A model generated the notes under the pieces. That model was not told where the DNA came from and ran no database searches. It was given only the letters and a program-made list of their open reading frames with translations. A stretch of 64,000 bases of DNA from Natrinema caseinilyticum (GTDB taxonomy: Archaea; Halobacteriota; Halobacteria; Halobacteriales; Natrialbaceae). This document shows, piece after piece, positions 1 to 7,720 of the stretch (position 1 is the first letter of the stretch; every line of letters starts with the position of its first letter). The stretch is taken from contig NZ_CP100445.1 in the NCBI RefSeq assembly GCF_024227435.1, forward strand, positions 2,477,369-2,541,368, written 5' to 3'. The position numbers and the translations under genes are program-made.

Positions 1-1
1 A

Positions 2-151
2 GACGAGGGTCCCATCCTCGAGCCCGCACTGAATCGAACGTTCCCTGGTTTCGACGCTGTTGAGCGAGTCGGCGATCATGATTTCGTCTGGGAAGACATC
101 GACGAGTCGATTCTCAAGCCGCTCACGAACGATATCGAAACCGAAGGGTGA
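2..151 (+). CDS. C-terminal fragment of an unidentified protein
   Basis: An open frame enters from the left edge and ends at TGA 149-151, giving the last 49 residues of a protein whose start lies outside the window. The fragment is acidic (for example VWEDIDESIL), as expected for a halophile. I do not recognise a family from so short a piece. It reads toward the minus-strand gene at 200-655, so the two genes converge. Confidence 0.5.
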   Translation, partial: DEGPILEPALNRTFPGFDAVERVGDHDFVWEDIDESILKPLTNDIETEG

Positions 152-199
152 CGGGTAGGAGCGAAAATATAGTAAGTGCGTGGTGGCAAACAGTCCGTC

Positions 200-655
200 T
201 TAATTTGAGTTATTTATCAATTTCATATCGACGAGATCCACTTCGACGACGGTTTTCTCGCCGGTCAGCGTGAGATACGTTTTTGTGCCGTTGACAGTGC
301 CCCAGAGTTCCACCATGTCGTCTTCGCGAAACGGGTCGCCGTTCCAAAGTCCGTACAGATAATGGCCGTTGCGGGCGTCGGCCGTCTTGAGTCTTAGAAT
401 AAACTCTTGATAGCCGTCTTTCGATTCCGGAATGTCCGTGATTTCGACGTTCGAGTACGTTACTGGCTCGCCTTTGTACTCACTGACATTCCGATATAAC
501 TCATCGTAGGGCACCGTCTCTGCGTTTTCTTTCACTGATTCTACGTCGGGGTCATTCAGAACAGGAATATCCGACTGATCGATATCGTAATAGACGACGC
601 CGGCAGAGCCAAGTCCGACTGTCGGGATCGCCATGAGCGCGGTTCGGCGATTCAT
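200..655 (-). CDS. exported or membrane-anchored OB-fold-like protein
   Basis: This encodes about 151 residues. I start at the ATG at 655 (MNRRTALMAIPTVG) rather than the longer frame, because the NRR motif and following hydrophobic segment (residues 3-22) form a twin-arginine-like signal or anchor. The rest (about residues 60-150) alternates short beta strands and contains GEPVTYSNVEI and MVELWGTVNG, a pattern typical of OB-fold domains. No Cys follows the signal, so it is not a classical lipoprotein. Function is unknown; small exported OB-fold proteins of haloarchaea are mostly uncharacterised. Confidence 0.6.
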   Translation of the reverse strand: MNRRTALMAIPTVGLGSAGVVYYDIDQSDIPVLNDPDVESVKENAETVPYDELYRNVSEYKGEPVTYSNVEITDIPESKDGYQEFILRLKTADARNGHYLYGLWNGDPFREDDMVELWGTVNGTKTYLTLTGEKTVVEVDLVDMKLINNSN

Positions 656-776
656 GACACGCACATCACAGGTCGGTCTCAAAAGAATGTCGGCTATTAT
701 GGTAATTTTGTTTAGAAGTTAGCTATCGTCGGCTCTGGTGAATCACTAGGTAGCGCCGGTTTAGTGTCTTGACACA

Positions 777-1004
777 TCAGAGCCAAGGTGCCGTCGATGG
801 CTCCGTTTCCTCGTCACTTTCGGGGGCTGGCCGCGCGTGTAACTCGAGGGCTTCAGTAAGGTTCGCTATCGCTTCGATTTTCGTCTCGCCTTGGCTCGCA
901 ACCCCTGTGGATTCGTCTCTCGCGACGTACCACCGGTCTGTGATGGTGATGGTTTCGCCGTTCGAATCACGTCGGGATTGCACTCCTATATCTACTACTA
1001 CCAC
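777..1004 (-). CDS. HicB-family antitoxin-like protein, apparently without HicA
   Basis: A 75-residue protein with the partially degraded RNase-H-like fold of HicB: a beta strand followed by WYVARDESTGVASQGET and a helix EAIANLTEALEL, which is the conserved HicB core. HicB proteins neutralise the HicA mRNA interferase and often bind DNA. I see no HicA-like frame with its GSH motif on either side, so this is either an orphan or relies on a partner elsewhere. The start is a GTG at 1004; the frame is open further upstream without a better start, so the N-terminus is uncertain. Confidence 0.65.
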   Translation of the reverse strand: MVVVDIGVQSRRDSNGETITITDRWYVARDESTGVASQGETKIEAIANLTEALELHARPAPESDEETEPSTAPWL

Positions 1005-1380
1005 CGGACGAGTGAAATGCTTTCCAACAGTCTTCGATGCTTTTGCACGAGGACGATGACCATCCCGATCTCGGGACGACGCACGTTCAACTCGAGGCCG
1101 GGTTCACGAACTGGCACAGATCGACGTCGAAGCGCCACTGGCGTTCCTCGAGAGCTGCCTCGAGCGGCTTCCCGACGGACTCCAAAAAACGACCGAATAC
1201 TGATTCTGCCGGCCCGCACGTCGGAACCGAGCAGGAGTGTTCGGGGGGTACCTCTGCGGCCGTCGGCGTTCGGGCCGACCGCCGCGCCCATGACAGTTGA
1301 TCCATCCGACTGACACACCGTGGGAGCGTGAACACGGTCGCGATCCGCCGGCGGAATCACGGCACACCCAACGCCGTGAG
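1005..1380. other. gene-poor stretch with a possible broken coding remnant
   Basis: No intact gene is recognised. On the plus strand, one frame from 1037 reads HPDLGTTHVQLEAGFT and, after a one-base shift near 1115, continues as an amphipathic segment (IDVEAPLAFLESCLERLPDG) ending at TGA 1201-1203. This looks like the C-terminal end of a decayed gene, but I cannot name the family. Confidence 0.25.
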
Positions 1381-1469
1381 CGGAAGGGGTGGGATTCGAA
1401 CGCCACGAGGCATAGTGCCGCCGCGGAACCAGGTGGCACCGCGGTGCTCTTCCGCTGAGCGACCCTTCC
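1381..1469 (-). tRNA. tRNA-like element with long variable arm, atypical; possibly a pseudo-tRNA
   Basis: On the minus strand, a 7-bp acceptor stem (GGAAGGG with CCCTTCC, then G at the discriminator position), T8, and a perfect 4-bp D stem (GCTC/GAGC) with GG in its loop are visible. A CCGCGG/CCGCGG stem stands in the anticodon position, a GGCA-CTA-TGCC hairpin fits a class II variable arm, and TTCGAAT fills a T-loop. Two defects make it odd: the anticodon-position loop is about 12 nt instead of 7, and the T stem (GTGG..CCAC) carries an extra base. No anticodon can be assigned. G73 and the variable arm would suit a serine tRNA, but the loop does not. It may be a pseudo-tRNA, an intron-containing tRNA or a virus-derived tRNA-like relic. 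Confidence 0.4.
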
Positions 1470-1699
1470 GTACCCAAAGCCGAGGACGGCGTTCGTATTT
1501 GTAATCGGTCGGCTACCCCTCGGTCGATTCGCTCTCGGCTCCCGTAGGCGGTCGATACCGGCGGGTAGACGGCGGTTTCGGTGGGTAGATGGCGGTTTCG
1601 ATACCGCTCGAGCGCGTCCACGATCGACGTCCGCTTCGCAGGACACGCCGTCGCATCACCTGGCGCGACAGTCCGCAGCATTTAGGACGCGGCCGCGCG

Positions 1700-3580
1700 G
1701 TGAGTCGAACGGTGAATCCCGAGCGGATCTTCGAGGCGTTTCCCGCGCCGAGTTATCGCGGGACGCAGCAACAGGCCCTCCGCGACATTCGCGACGCGTT
1801 CGCGGCCGGTAACGACGTCGTCCTCGTTCGCGCGCCGACGGGCAGCGGCAAGTCGCTGCTCGCCCGCGCGGTGGCCGGCTGTGCCCGCACGATCGAGGAG
1901 GGCGATCCCAGCGACGCGACGGGCGCGTACTACACGACGCCGCAGGTCTCCCAGCTCGACGACGTCGCGTCGGACGACCTGCTGGCCGATCTGAACGTCA
2001 TCCGCGGCAAGTCGAACTACACGTGCATCCTGCCACACGAGCGGAACACGCCGGTCAATCAGGCGCCCTGCGTTCGCGAGCGGGGATACGATTGCTCGGT
2101 GAAACACCGGTGTCCGTACTTCTCGGACCGGGCGATCGCCTCGAACCGGGAGATCGCGGCGATGACGCTCGCCTATTTCATGCAGACTGCCGGGAGCGAG
2201 GTCTTTCGAACCCGCGACGTCGTCGTCGTCGACGAGGCCCACGGCCTCGCCGAGTGGGCGGAGATGTACGCGACGATTCAACTGGGGCCGCGAACCGTGC
2301 CCTTCTGGGACGAGTTGCGCGTTCCCGATATCGACTCGATCGAGCGAGCCGTCCGGTACGCCGAAAACCTCGCGGGAACCTGTACGCGCCGGAAGGACGA
2401 ACTGCTCGCACAGGACTCGCTCTCTCCGGGCGAGGTGCGCGAACGCGACCGTCTGCAGGAACTCATCGGCGAACTCGAGTGGTTCGTCTCCGATTTCCGC
2501 GATCCGGAGAGTCCGACGACGTGGCTGGTCGATCAGTCCGAACCGCGCTCCCGCGACGACGGCGACGCTGAACGTGCCAGCGGGCACGCGAACGACCCGC
2601 CGGGTGGTCCCCTGACGATCAAGCCGATGAACCCCGAAAAGTACCTGCAACACACCGTCTGGGACCGGGGAAACAAGTTCGCGCTGTTGTCGGCGACGAT
2701 CCTCAACAAGGACGCGTTCTGCCGGCAGGTCGGGCTCGATCCCGAGACCGTCGCGCTGATCGACGTCGAACACACGTTCCCCGTCGAGAACCGGCCGCTG
2801 TACGACGTCACGCAAGGGAAGATGACCTACGAGCGGCGATCGGAGACGACGCCGAAGATCGCCCGTACGATCGTCCGCCTCATGCAGCGCCACCCCGACG
2901 AGAAGGGGCTCATCCACGCCCACTCCTACGACATTCAGGAGCGTCTCGCCGACCTTCTGACCGACTTCGGCGTCGGCGACCGGATCCGGGTCCACGACCG
3001 CGACGGCCGCGACGCCGCCCTCGAGGCCTGGAAAGCCGCCGACGATCCCGACGTCTTCCTCTCGGTGAAGATGGAGGAGGCGCTCGACCTCAAGGGCGAC
3101 CTCTGTCGCTGGCAGGTCATCTGTAAGGCGCCCTTCCTCAACACCGGCGACTCGCGGGTCGCCCACCGCCTCGAGGAGGGCCAGTGGGCGTGGTATTACC
3201 GGACGACGCTTCGGACCGTCATCCAGGCCTGTGGCCGAGTGGTCCGCGCGCCCGACGACCACGGGGCGACGTACCTCGCCGACTCGAGCCTGCTCGATTG
3301 CTTCGAGCGCGCCCGGACGGACATGCCGGACTGGTTCGAAGCGCAGGTCGACCGCATGGAGCAACCGGACCTCCCGGCGTTCGAGCCGCGTGCGGCGCTC
3401 GGCGACTCCGTCTCGAACTCGAACGCGGGAACGACGGCGGGAACCGGACCGACCGGGGACTCGAGCGGGAGCGAATCCGGCGGTCACGACGGGACGGACG
3501 GCGGCCCATCGCGGTCGCGCCGATCGCGGCGTTCGTCGCGCTCGAGCCCGCTCGCGGACGTCTGGGACACGGACGGGTAG
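1700..3580 (+). CDS. XPD/Rad3-like superfamily 2 ATP-dependent DNA helicase
   Basis: Likely a 5'-3' DNA helicase of 627 residues from GTG 1700, chosen because coding character begins there (an in-frame GTG also lies at 1712) and an AT-rich element sits just upstream. Walker A (APTGSGKS) is at residues 45-52 and the DEAH box at 178-181. Between them lie four cysteines (109, 124, 132, 138) spaced as in the iron-sulfur domain of the XPD/DinG/FancJ group. Motif VI (QACGRVVR) lies in the C-terminal half. The last 60 or so residues are a low-complexity Ser/Gly/Arg tail. The family acts in repair or replication of damaged DNA. Annotated relatives are usually called Rad3-related or DinG-like helicases. 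Confidence 0.88.
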   Translation: MSRTVNPERIFEAFPAPSYRGTQQQALRDIRDAFAAGNDVVLVRAPTGSGKSLLARAVAGCARTIEEGDPSDATGAYYTTPQVSQLDDVASDDLLADLNVIRGKSNYTCILPHERNTPVNQAPCVRERGYDCSVKHRCPYFSDRAIASNREIAAMTLAYFMQTAGSEVFRTRDVVVVDEAHGLAEWAEMYATIQLGPRTVPFWDELRVPDIDSIERAVRYAENLAGTCTRRKDELLAQDSLSPGEVRERDRLQELIGELEWFVSDFRDPESPTTWLVDQSEPRSRDDGDAERASGHANDPPGGPLTIKPMNPEKYLQHTVWDRGNKFALLSATILNKDAFCRQVGLDPETVALIDVEHTFPVENRPLYDVTQGKMTYERRSETTPKIARTIVRLMQRHPDEKGLIHAHSYDIQERLADLLTDFGVGDRIRVHDRDGRDAALEAWKAADDPDVFLSVKMEEALDLKGDLCRWQVICKAPFLNTGDSRVAHRLEEGQWAWYYRTTLRTVIQACGRVVRAPDDHGATYLADSSLLDCFERARTDMPDWFEAQVDRMEQPDLPAFEPRAALGDSVSNSNAGTTAGTGPTGDSSGSESGGHDGTDGGPSRSRRSRRSSRSSPLADVWDTDG

Positions 3581-3606
3581 CTCTTCGCCCGACCGGAACC
3601 GCCCTC

Positions 3607-3693
3607 CTAGAGGAGCGCCGTCGCGCCCCAGGCGACCATCGAGGACATCATGAGGAAGGCAAAGATGAGGGCGATGAGCTGGTTTCTGTCCAT
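3607..3693 (-). CDS. 28-residue single-span membrane peptide
   Basis: A tiny gene reading MDRNQLIALIFAFLMM and then SSMVAWGATALL, stop at 3607-3609. After a short polar N-terminus the whole peptide is one hydrophobic helix (about residues 6-28). The product resembles very short single-span proteins that haloarchaea encode beside housekeeping genes. It sits convergent with the helicase, 26 bp after its stop. Function unknown; the clean frame with an unbroken hydrophobic span supports it being real. Confidence 0.6.
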   Translation of the reverse strand: MDRNQLIALIFAFLMMSSMVAWGATALL

Positions 3694-3774
3694 AGGGGAT
3701 GCATTCGCTCCGCGAGTATCAATGTCACGACACCCCCGTCGACGTGGAGCCCTCTCGAGGGAGGACGGGCCGGC

Positions 3775-3935
3775 TACTCGAAGCGCGCGTCGACGACGAC
3801 GTGTTCGACCCCCGCGCTGTGGCTCTTCACCCGCCGTTTCTCGAGGATCTCGAGCTCAGCGGGGCGTCGGCGGCTCCCTCGAGATGCTCGAGGGTTCGGT
3901 GGCTTCGGGTCGCTCGAAACGGAACTGGTTTGAAA
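3775..3935 (-). pseudogene. detached 3' end of a taw2 homologue (duplicate of the end at 4919)
   Basis: Bases 3775-3857 match 4920-5002, the 3' end of the taw2-like gene, at 80 of 83 positions, ending in the same peptide (VEHVVVDA, then RFE versus CFE) and a stop. The three differences are one silent change and two conservative or single-residue changes. Further upstream (3858-3935) the similarity continues in broken frames, e.g. LEHLEGAADA against LERLEAAGTDA, so this is a decayed homologous end, not an exact recent copy. With the intact end at 4919 it flanks the toxin-antitoxin pair as a direct repeat. Confidence 0.8.
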
Positions 3936-3952
3936 ATCCGTCCGCGACCTGC

Positions 3953-4402
3953 TTACGGCGCTGCGGCCATCGTGTCGCCAGTCTCCGGATCGAACGGGAG
4001 GTTGATGACGAGTTCGTCGAACCAGACGACCGGACGCTTGCTCTGTCCGTTCTCTTCGAAGAAAACGATTCCTAGCTGGGAGAGCCGACTGAGTTCCTCG
4101 TGGACGTTCTTGACGTCTCGGTCGACGGCTCGCGCAGCCCCGTTGATACTGGACGGCTCGGTCCGGCGGATGGCTTCGATGAGATCGAGCACGCGTGGCG
4201 TGAACGTCGCCATGAGTTCGTCGTAGCTGGTAAACGAGAGCGTCGGCGTCGAATCTACCGCGTCACCGCGTTCGAGCGCCTCGATGCCCTCGGTGACGTC
4301 GTCGTGGAACTCGTCGGGCGACTTCACCGTGACGATCAGCGTCGATTCGGCCCGAAGCTGTTCGCGCTCCATCGGGTGTAGCGGCGGCGTAGTATCGTTC
4401 AT
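3953..4402 (-). CDS. TumA-like antitoxin / HVO_A0114-family winged-helix DNA-binding protein
   Basis: A 149-residue protein from ATG 4402 (MNDTTPPLHPME). The first half (SYDELMATFTPRVLDLIEAI) and the helix-turn-helix with the family signature DRDVKNVHEELSRLSQLG, followed by the wing (KRPVVWFDELVINLP), match the haloarchaeal HVO_A0114-type DNA-binding proteins. These are found beside TumE-like toxins. It follows the TumE-like gene by 22 nt on the same strand and should be co-transcribed, serving as antitoxin and as the repressor that binds the paired palindromes at 4773-4820. Binding is inference from position. Confidence 0.8.
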   Translation of the reverse strand: MNDTTPPLHPMEREQLRAESTLIVTVKSPDEFHDDVTEGIEALERGDAVDSTPTLSFTSYDELMATFTPRVLDLIEAIRRTEPSSINGAARAVDRDVKNVHEELSRLSQLGIVFFEENGQSKRPVVWFDELVINLPFDPETGDTMAAAP

Positions 4403-4424
4403 GGGTATCACCGTCGAGATCGCC

Positions 4425-4763
4425 TCACGTGACCACGAACTCGGTTTTCGGGACTTCGTCCCAGAACCGCTCCCAGAGTTCGACCATTCCGGGGAACTTG
4501 ACGCGTTTCGGTTCGGGATCCGGTGCGAGATGGAGTTCGTGGCCTTTCGTGTCTTCGTGTAAATTGTCGAACCGGCGAATCGTACCGTCGCCGAGCGTTC
4601 GAGGCGGGTCAGGGACCGTCGCGCCGTAGTGGAGTTTGTAGGCCCATCCACACGGGTACGCGTCTCGGTCTGTCCGCATGCAGAACACGCGGACGACGGT
4701 TCCGTCGGGGTACTTTTCCCCACCGCTTACGCCATCGAGGTCGTCGCCGGTCAGCGAGGCCAT
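4425..4763 (-). CDS. TumE-family (DUF6516-like) toxin of a toxin-antitoxin pair
   Basis: A 112-residue protein starting at ATG 4763, immediately downstream of the operator region. It has the features I associate with TumE/DUF6516 proteins: an N-terminal beta strand with YPDGTVVRVFCM, then HYGATV, IRRFDNLHED and the family-typical HELHLAPDPEP followed by a helix FPGMVELWERFWDE. The predicted partner is encoded just downstream. An alternative upstream ATG at 4802 lies inside the operator palindrome and is less likely. Toxic activity is not visible in sequence and is inferred from family and pairing. Confidence 0.75.
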   Translation of the reverse strand: MASLTGDDLDGVSGGEKYPDGTVVRVFCMRTDRDAYPCGWAYKLHYGATVPDPPRTLGDGTIRRFDNLHEDTKGHELHLAPDPEPKRVKFPGMVELWERFWDEVPKTEFVVT

Positions 4764-4772
4764 CGTCGTCCG

Positions 4773-4820
4773 TTGGTACACCGACCAATACCATAAGGCC
4801 ATTGGTCGCCGTACCAATGG
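4773..4820 (-). promoter_or_regulatory. paired palindromic operators around a TATA element
   Basis: Two inverted repeats share the form TTGGT-N6-ACCAA: the first at 4773-4788 (spacer ACACCG on the plus strand), the second, longer, at 4799-4820 (CCATTGGT-N6-ACCAATGG). Their centres lie 29 bp apart. Between them, read on the minus strand, is CCTTATGGT, a plausible TATA element about 26-35 bp before the toxin start at 4763. Two operators bracketing the promoter are the expected layout for autoregulation by the downstream HTH antitoxin. Confidence 0.7.
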
Positions 4821-4918
4821 AGGATATCGACCCCTCAGCGCGTGATTTACCGACTCCTCGAGACCACGCCACCCTGATCCCGTCGTAGCGAACCGTCTCG
4901 CGGTGGAGAGAAGTCGTG

Positions 4919-6196
4919 TTACTCGAAGCACGCGTCGACGACGACGTGTTCGACCCCCGCGCTGTGGCTTTTCACCCGCCGTTTCTCGAGGACCTCGAGC
5001 TCCCGCCCCGCGTCCGTACCGGCCGCTTCGAGTCGCTCGAGCGGCCGGTCCCACAGGAGGGATTCGGGGGTCGCCTCGTGATAGTGGACGACGCCGCCCG
5101 GAACCAGCGCCTCGAGAGCGGCCGGAAGGAACTCGTGTGCTTCGTCGGCTCGAGTCCCGTGATCCGATTCGCCATCGTCGTCCGCCTCGCTGCCGTCCGA
5201 CCTGCCGTAGTAGCCCATGACGACGCGGTCGGCCTCGAGTTCGCCCGCGAGGTCACGGCAGTCCGTCATGTAGGCGTCGACCCGGTCGCCAACGTCGTTG
5301 AGCACGGCGTTCTCGAGCAGGTAGCGAAAGGCGGTCGGATTGATCTCGGTTGCGGTCACCCGCGCGCCAGCTCGGGCCAGCGGCAGTGTGAAGTAGCCGA
5401 TGCCGGCGAACATATCGAACACCCGTTCGTCGGCCACGGACTCGAGGTCGCCCATTCGAGCGCGTTCGGCCTGATTTCCCGGGGAAAACATCACGGACGC
5501 GGGATCGAGCCCGTATCGGGTGCCGTGTTCCGTGTGGATCGTTTCCGTGTTTCGCACGCCCGCCAACAACCGGGTGCGGGGCTCCCGGTGGGTCCCCGCC
5601 GGGCCGTCGTTGGCGATCCCCTCGTCGGCGAGGACGCTGTCGGCCTCCCCGTGTACCTCGAGCAGCGCCTCGCCGAGTTCGGTCTCGTTCGGACAGCCCT
5701 CGGGAACCGTCACGAGGATCACCGATCCGATCACCGCCCACGAGCCGGGTGCGGACTCGAGGTCCTCGCTGTTCCAGCCCCGATCGGCGAGCAAGGCCTC
5801 GAGATCCGGATTCCTGCGTTCGGGCTCGAACTGGCGGACGACCTCGAGAACGCGCGTCTCGGTCGGCGGCTCCACGATAGGAAGGGCGATCCGCTCCGCC
5901 CCCGTCTCACGGGTCGGCGACCCGTTCGTCTCCTCCGAGGGCTTCGCATCGCTTCGCCCTCGCGTCTCACGAACGCGTCTCGACTCGTCGTAGACGCCTT
6001 CGGCGCGCAACGACTCGATGGCCGTCTCGGTGCGCGTTTTCTCGACGATCGCCGCGAGCGGCGCGTCGGCCTCGGCTCGTTCGAGGACGTCGGTGGCTGC
6101 AGGTTCACGGTCGCGCTCCACCGCGGGCTCGAGACCGCGACGCGTCGAGTCCCCGTGGTCCGCACCGTCGGACGACCGGTTTTCGTCCTCAGTCAT
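4919..6196 (-). CDS. taw2: Taw2-like SAM-dependent enzyme of tRNA wyosine modification
   Basis: A 425-residue class I SAM-binding protein. FSPGNQAERARMG (residues 237-249) and DMFAGIGYFTLPLA (261-274, SAM site) place it in the Trm5/Taw2 group. The sequence VVMGYYG (325-331) stands where Trm5 has its catalytic NLP motif, which points to Taw2, the enzyme that transfers an aminocarboxypropyl group to the wyosine precursor at G37 of tRNA-Phe. I prefer Taw2 over Trm5 on that basis. The first 90 residues are acidic and poorly conserved. The start is ATG 6196, overlapping the upstream nmd3 end by 8 bp, so the two form an operon. Its 3' end is duplicated at 3775-3857. Confidence 0.75.
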   Translation of the reverse strand: MTEDENRSSDGADHGDSTRRGLEPAVERDREPAATDVLERAEADAPLAAIVEKTRTETAIESLRAEGVYDESRRVRETRGRSDAKPSEETNGSPTRETGAERIALPIVEPPTETRVLEVVRQFEPERRNPDLEALLADRGWNSEDLESAPGSWAVIGSVILVTVPEGCPNETELGEALLEVHGEADSVLADEGIANDGPAGTHREPRTRLLAGVRNTETIHTEHGTRYGLDPASVMFSPGNQAERARMGDLESVADERVFDMFAGIGYFTLPLARAGARVTATEINPTAFRYLLENAVLNDVGDRVDAYMTDCRDLAGELEADRVVMGYYGRSDGSEADDDGESDHGTRADEAHEFLPAALEALVPGGVVHYHEATPESLLWDRPLERLEAAGTDAGRELEVLEKRRVKSHSAGVEHVVVDACFE

Positions 6197-7361
6197 CGCT
6201 ATCGTCGGGTAAAACGTGCACACCCGCGCGGCTCTTCAAGACGGGCACCGTTTCGGCGTTCGGATCGAAGTACTCCGGTCGCGCCACGGTCTTCGCCTGG
6301 AACGTCTCGGGATCGAGTATCTGCACGGCGTTGTCGTCCTCGACGGTGACGACCGTCGTCTCGACGGCGTCCTCGAGCGAGCCGAGCCTGCGAGCGTCGG
6401 GCGAGTTGCCCTCTTCGTAGCTCGCCTCGTAGCGCTCGCCGGTCGTCGCGCGGACTCCCTTCAAGTTGCCGCGGGCGCTGCGGACGATGACCGGGCCGTC
6501 GTCGTCCTCGACGAGATCGATGACGTCGCCGGGCGTGTACGGCGGGAGGCGGACCGCGAACGTGACGCGGTAGACCTCGTTTCCGTCTTCGTCTTCCGTG
6601 ACGAGCGTCTCGGCGTCGGTGACGGTGCCGCCGAACTCCTCGACCATCTTGTTCGCGATCTTCTTGCCGATCTTGTTGGTCGAGACCTTGATATTCAGCC
6701 CGTCGGGGGTCTCGTTCGTCTCGGTGACGAAGGCGTTCCGGTCGCCCGTCGCCTCCATCTCGGCCACGATGCGGTTTGCGATCTCCTCGGCCCGTTCGGT
6801 TTCTTCGGTGGTCGGGGTGCGGTCTTCGGCGCGGATCTGAACGATGCTGGCGTAATAGTCGCCGGCGATCCGACCGCAACGGGTGCACGTTTGACGGGAA
6901 ATCTTGACGGGCACCGTCACCTGCTCGTCGACCGGCGTTCCGCGGACCACGCCCGTGAAATAACAGTGCATCCGAATCGTGTTCTGGTCGACCTGTTCGG
7001 GTTCGATCTGCCAGGCGACGTCGGAGACGTCGACGTGGACGCCAAGCGCCTCGCTCACTTCCTCGATGGCGATGTCGGTGTAATCTTCCGCGCCGACGTC
7101 GACCCACCGATTCCCCCGGTAGACCGCCCCACACCGCGAACAGACGCGAACGTCGATCCGATCCGGCGCGTCCACGAAGTCGAAGTCCTCGAAGTAACAC
7201 GCATCGCAGAGTTCGACCTCGGCACCCGGCCGAAGGGGATCGTTGGCGGTGCCGGTATCACCCTCGGCGGCGCCCCCGCCAGGGCCACCGTTCGCGTCGC
7301 TCCTCGAGCGCTCGGGTACCGGATCCCCACATTGGGGACAGAACGCACGCGACTCACTCAT
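6189..7361 (-). CDS. nmd3: NMD3-family ribosome-export/assembly protein
   Basis: A 390-residue protein with a zinc-ribbon N-terminus: CPQCGD, LCDACYF, VCSRCGAVYRG and CTRCGRIAGDYY provide four Cys pairs. This is followed by a KH-like/beta domain with KVSTNKIGKKIANKMVEEFG and a C-terminal eIF5A-like part, the archaeal NMD3 layout. In eukaryotes NMD3 is an adaptor for 60S export; the archaeal role is thought to be in large-subunit handling. I start at ATG 7361 because it directly precedes the first CxxC, and a TATA-like element (TTAACT) lies about 25 bp upstream. It is the first gene of a pair with taw2. The low-complexity insertion around residues 15-35 is common in halophiles. Confidence 0.9.
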   Translation of the reverse strand: MSESRAFCPQCGDPVPERSRSDANGGPGGGAAEGDTGTANDPLRPGAEVELCDACYFEDFDFVDAPDRIDVRVCSRCGAVYRGNRWVDVGAEDYTDIAIEEVSEALGVHVDVSDVAWQIEPEQVDQNTIRMHCYFTGVVRGTPVDEQVTVPVKISRQTCTRCGRIAGDYYASIVQIRAEDRTPTTEETERAEEIANRIVAEMEATGDRNAFVTETNETPDGLNIKVSTNKIGKKIANKMVEEFGGTVTDAETLVTEDEDGNEVYRVTFAVRLPPYTPGDVIDLVEDDDGPVIVRSARGNLKGVRATTGERYEASYEEGNSPDARRLGSLEDAVETTVVTVEDDNAVQILDPETFQAKTVARPEYFDPNAETVPVLKSRAGVHVLPDDSDD

Positions 7362-7382
7362 TGACCCATGTTTGGGTTTCAG

Positions 7383-7393
7383 AGAGTTAAGCC
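7383..7393 (-). promoter_or_regulatory. TATA-like element of the nmd3-taw2 operon
   Basis: Read on the minus strand, CTTAACTCTCT lies 22-32 bp before the nmd3 ATG at 7361. This is the distance expected for a leaderless haloarchaeal transcript. Confidence 0.45.
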
Positions 7394-7449
7394 ACCCGTT
7401 CTCTCGACTCGACTCGCGGGACACGCGAGACGACTGCTGCAATTCGCCC

Positions 7450-7720
7450 GGTAAAGCCACCCCGTGATGGCCCCTTCGTTCGACACGAAACGAAGGGGTC
7501 GACGGTCCCGAACCCATCAGAAACGCGTCAGACGACGATAAAATTTTCAGACGTCAGACGTGACCGTGTCCCGTGGTCTCCATGCGAAACGAAGGGGTTC
7601 GGGTGGTCGAAGCGAATCGAGCGTCTCCCCGTCGTCGCGGAGCGACAAAATATCGATTACGTTTTCTCGGGGCTCCTCGGGTCGAGAAACCGTGATAGAA
7701 AGTCGACACCCGGGTATGTA
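7450..7720. other. origin-recognition-box-like cluster; possible replication origin or relic
   Basis: The motif GAAACGAAGGGGT occurs at 7487-7499 and 7586-7598. The second is preceded by TCTCCATGC, giving a good match to the archaeal origin recognition box that binds Orc1/Cdc6 (a dyad element plus a G-rich string). A shortened copy in inverse orientation (AACGAAGGGG on the minus strand, 7471-7480) forms a 10-bp hairpin with the first. AT-rich patches (ATAAAATTTTC near 7540; ACAAAATATCGATTACG near 7645) lie between and beside them. No orc1/cdc6 gene is in the window, which is unusual for a haloarchaeal origin, so this may be a secondary origin or a relic. Confidence 0.5.

Noticed and set aside
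777-1203. A complete HicA-HicB pair
   Set aside because: No frame next to the HicB-like gene has the double-stranded-RNA-binding-like fold or the conserved His motif of HicA.
1682-3487. A 601-codon open frame on the minus strand opposite the helicase gene
   Set aside because: It is an antisense by-product of the G+C-rich codon pattern; the peptide has no family features while the plus-strand frame has all helicase motifs.
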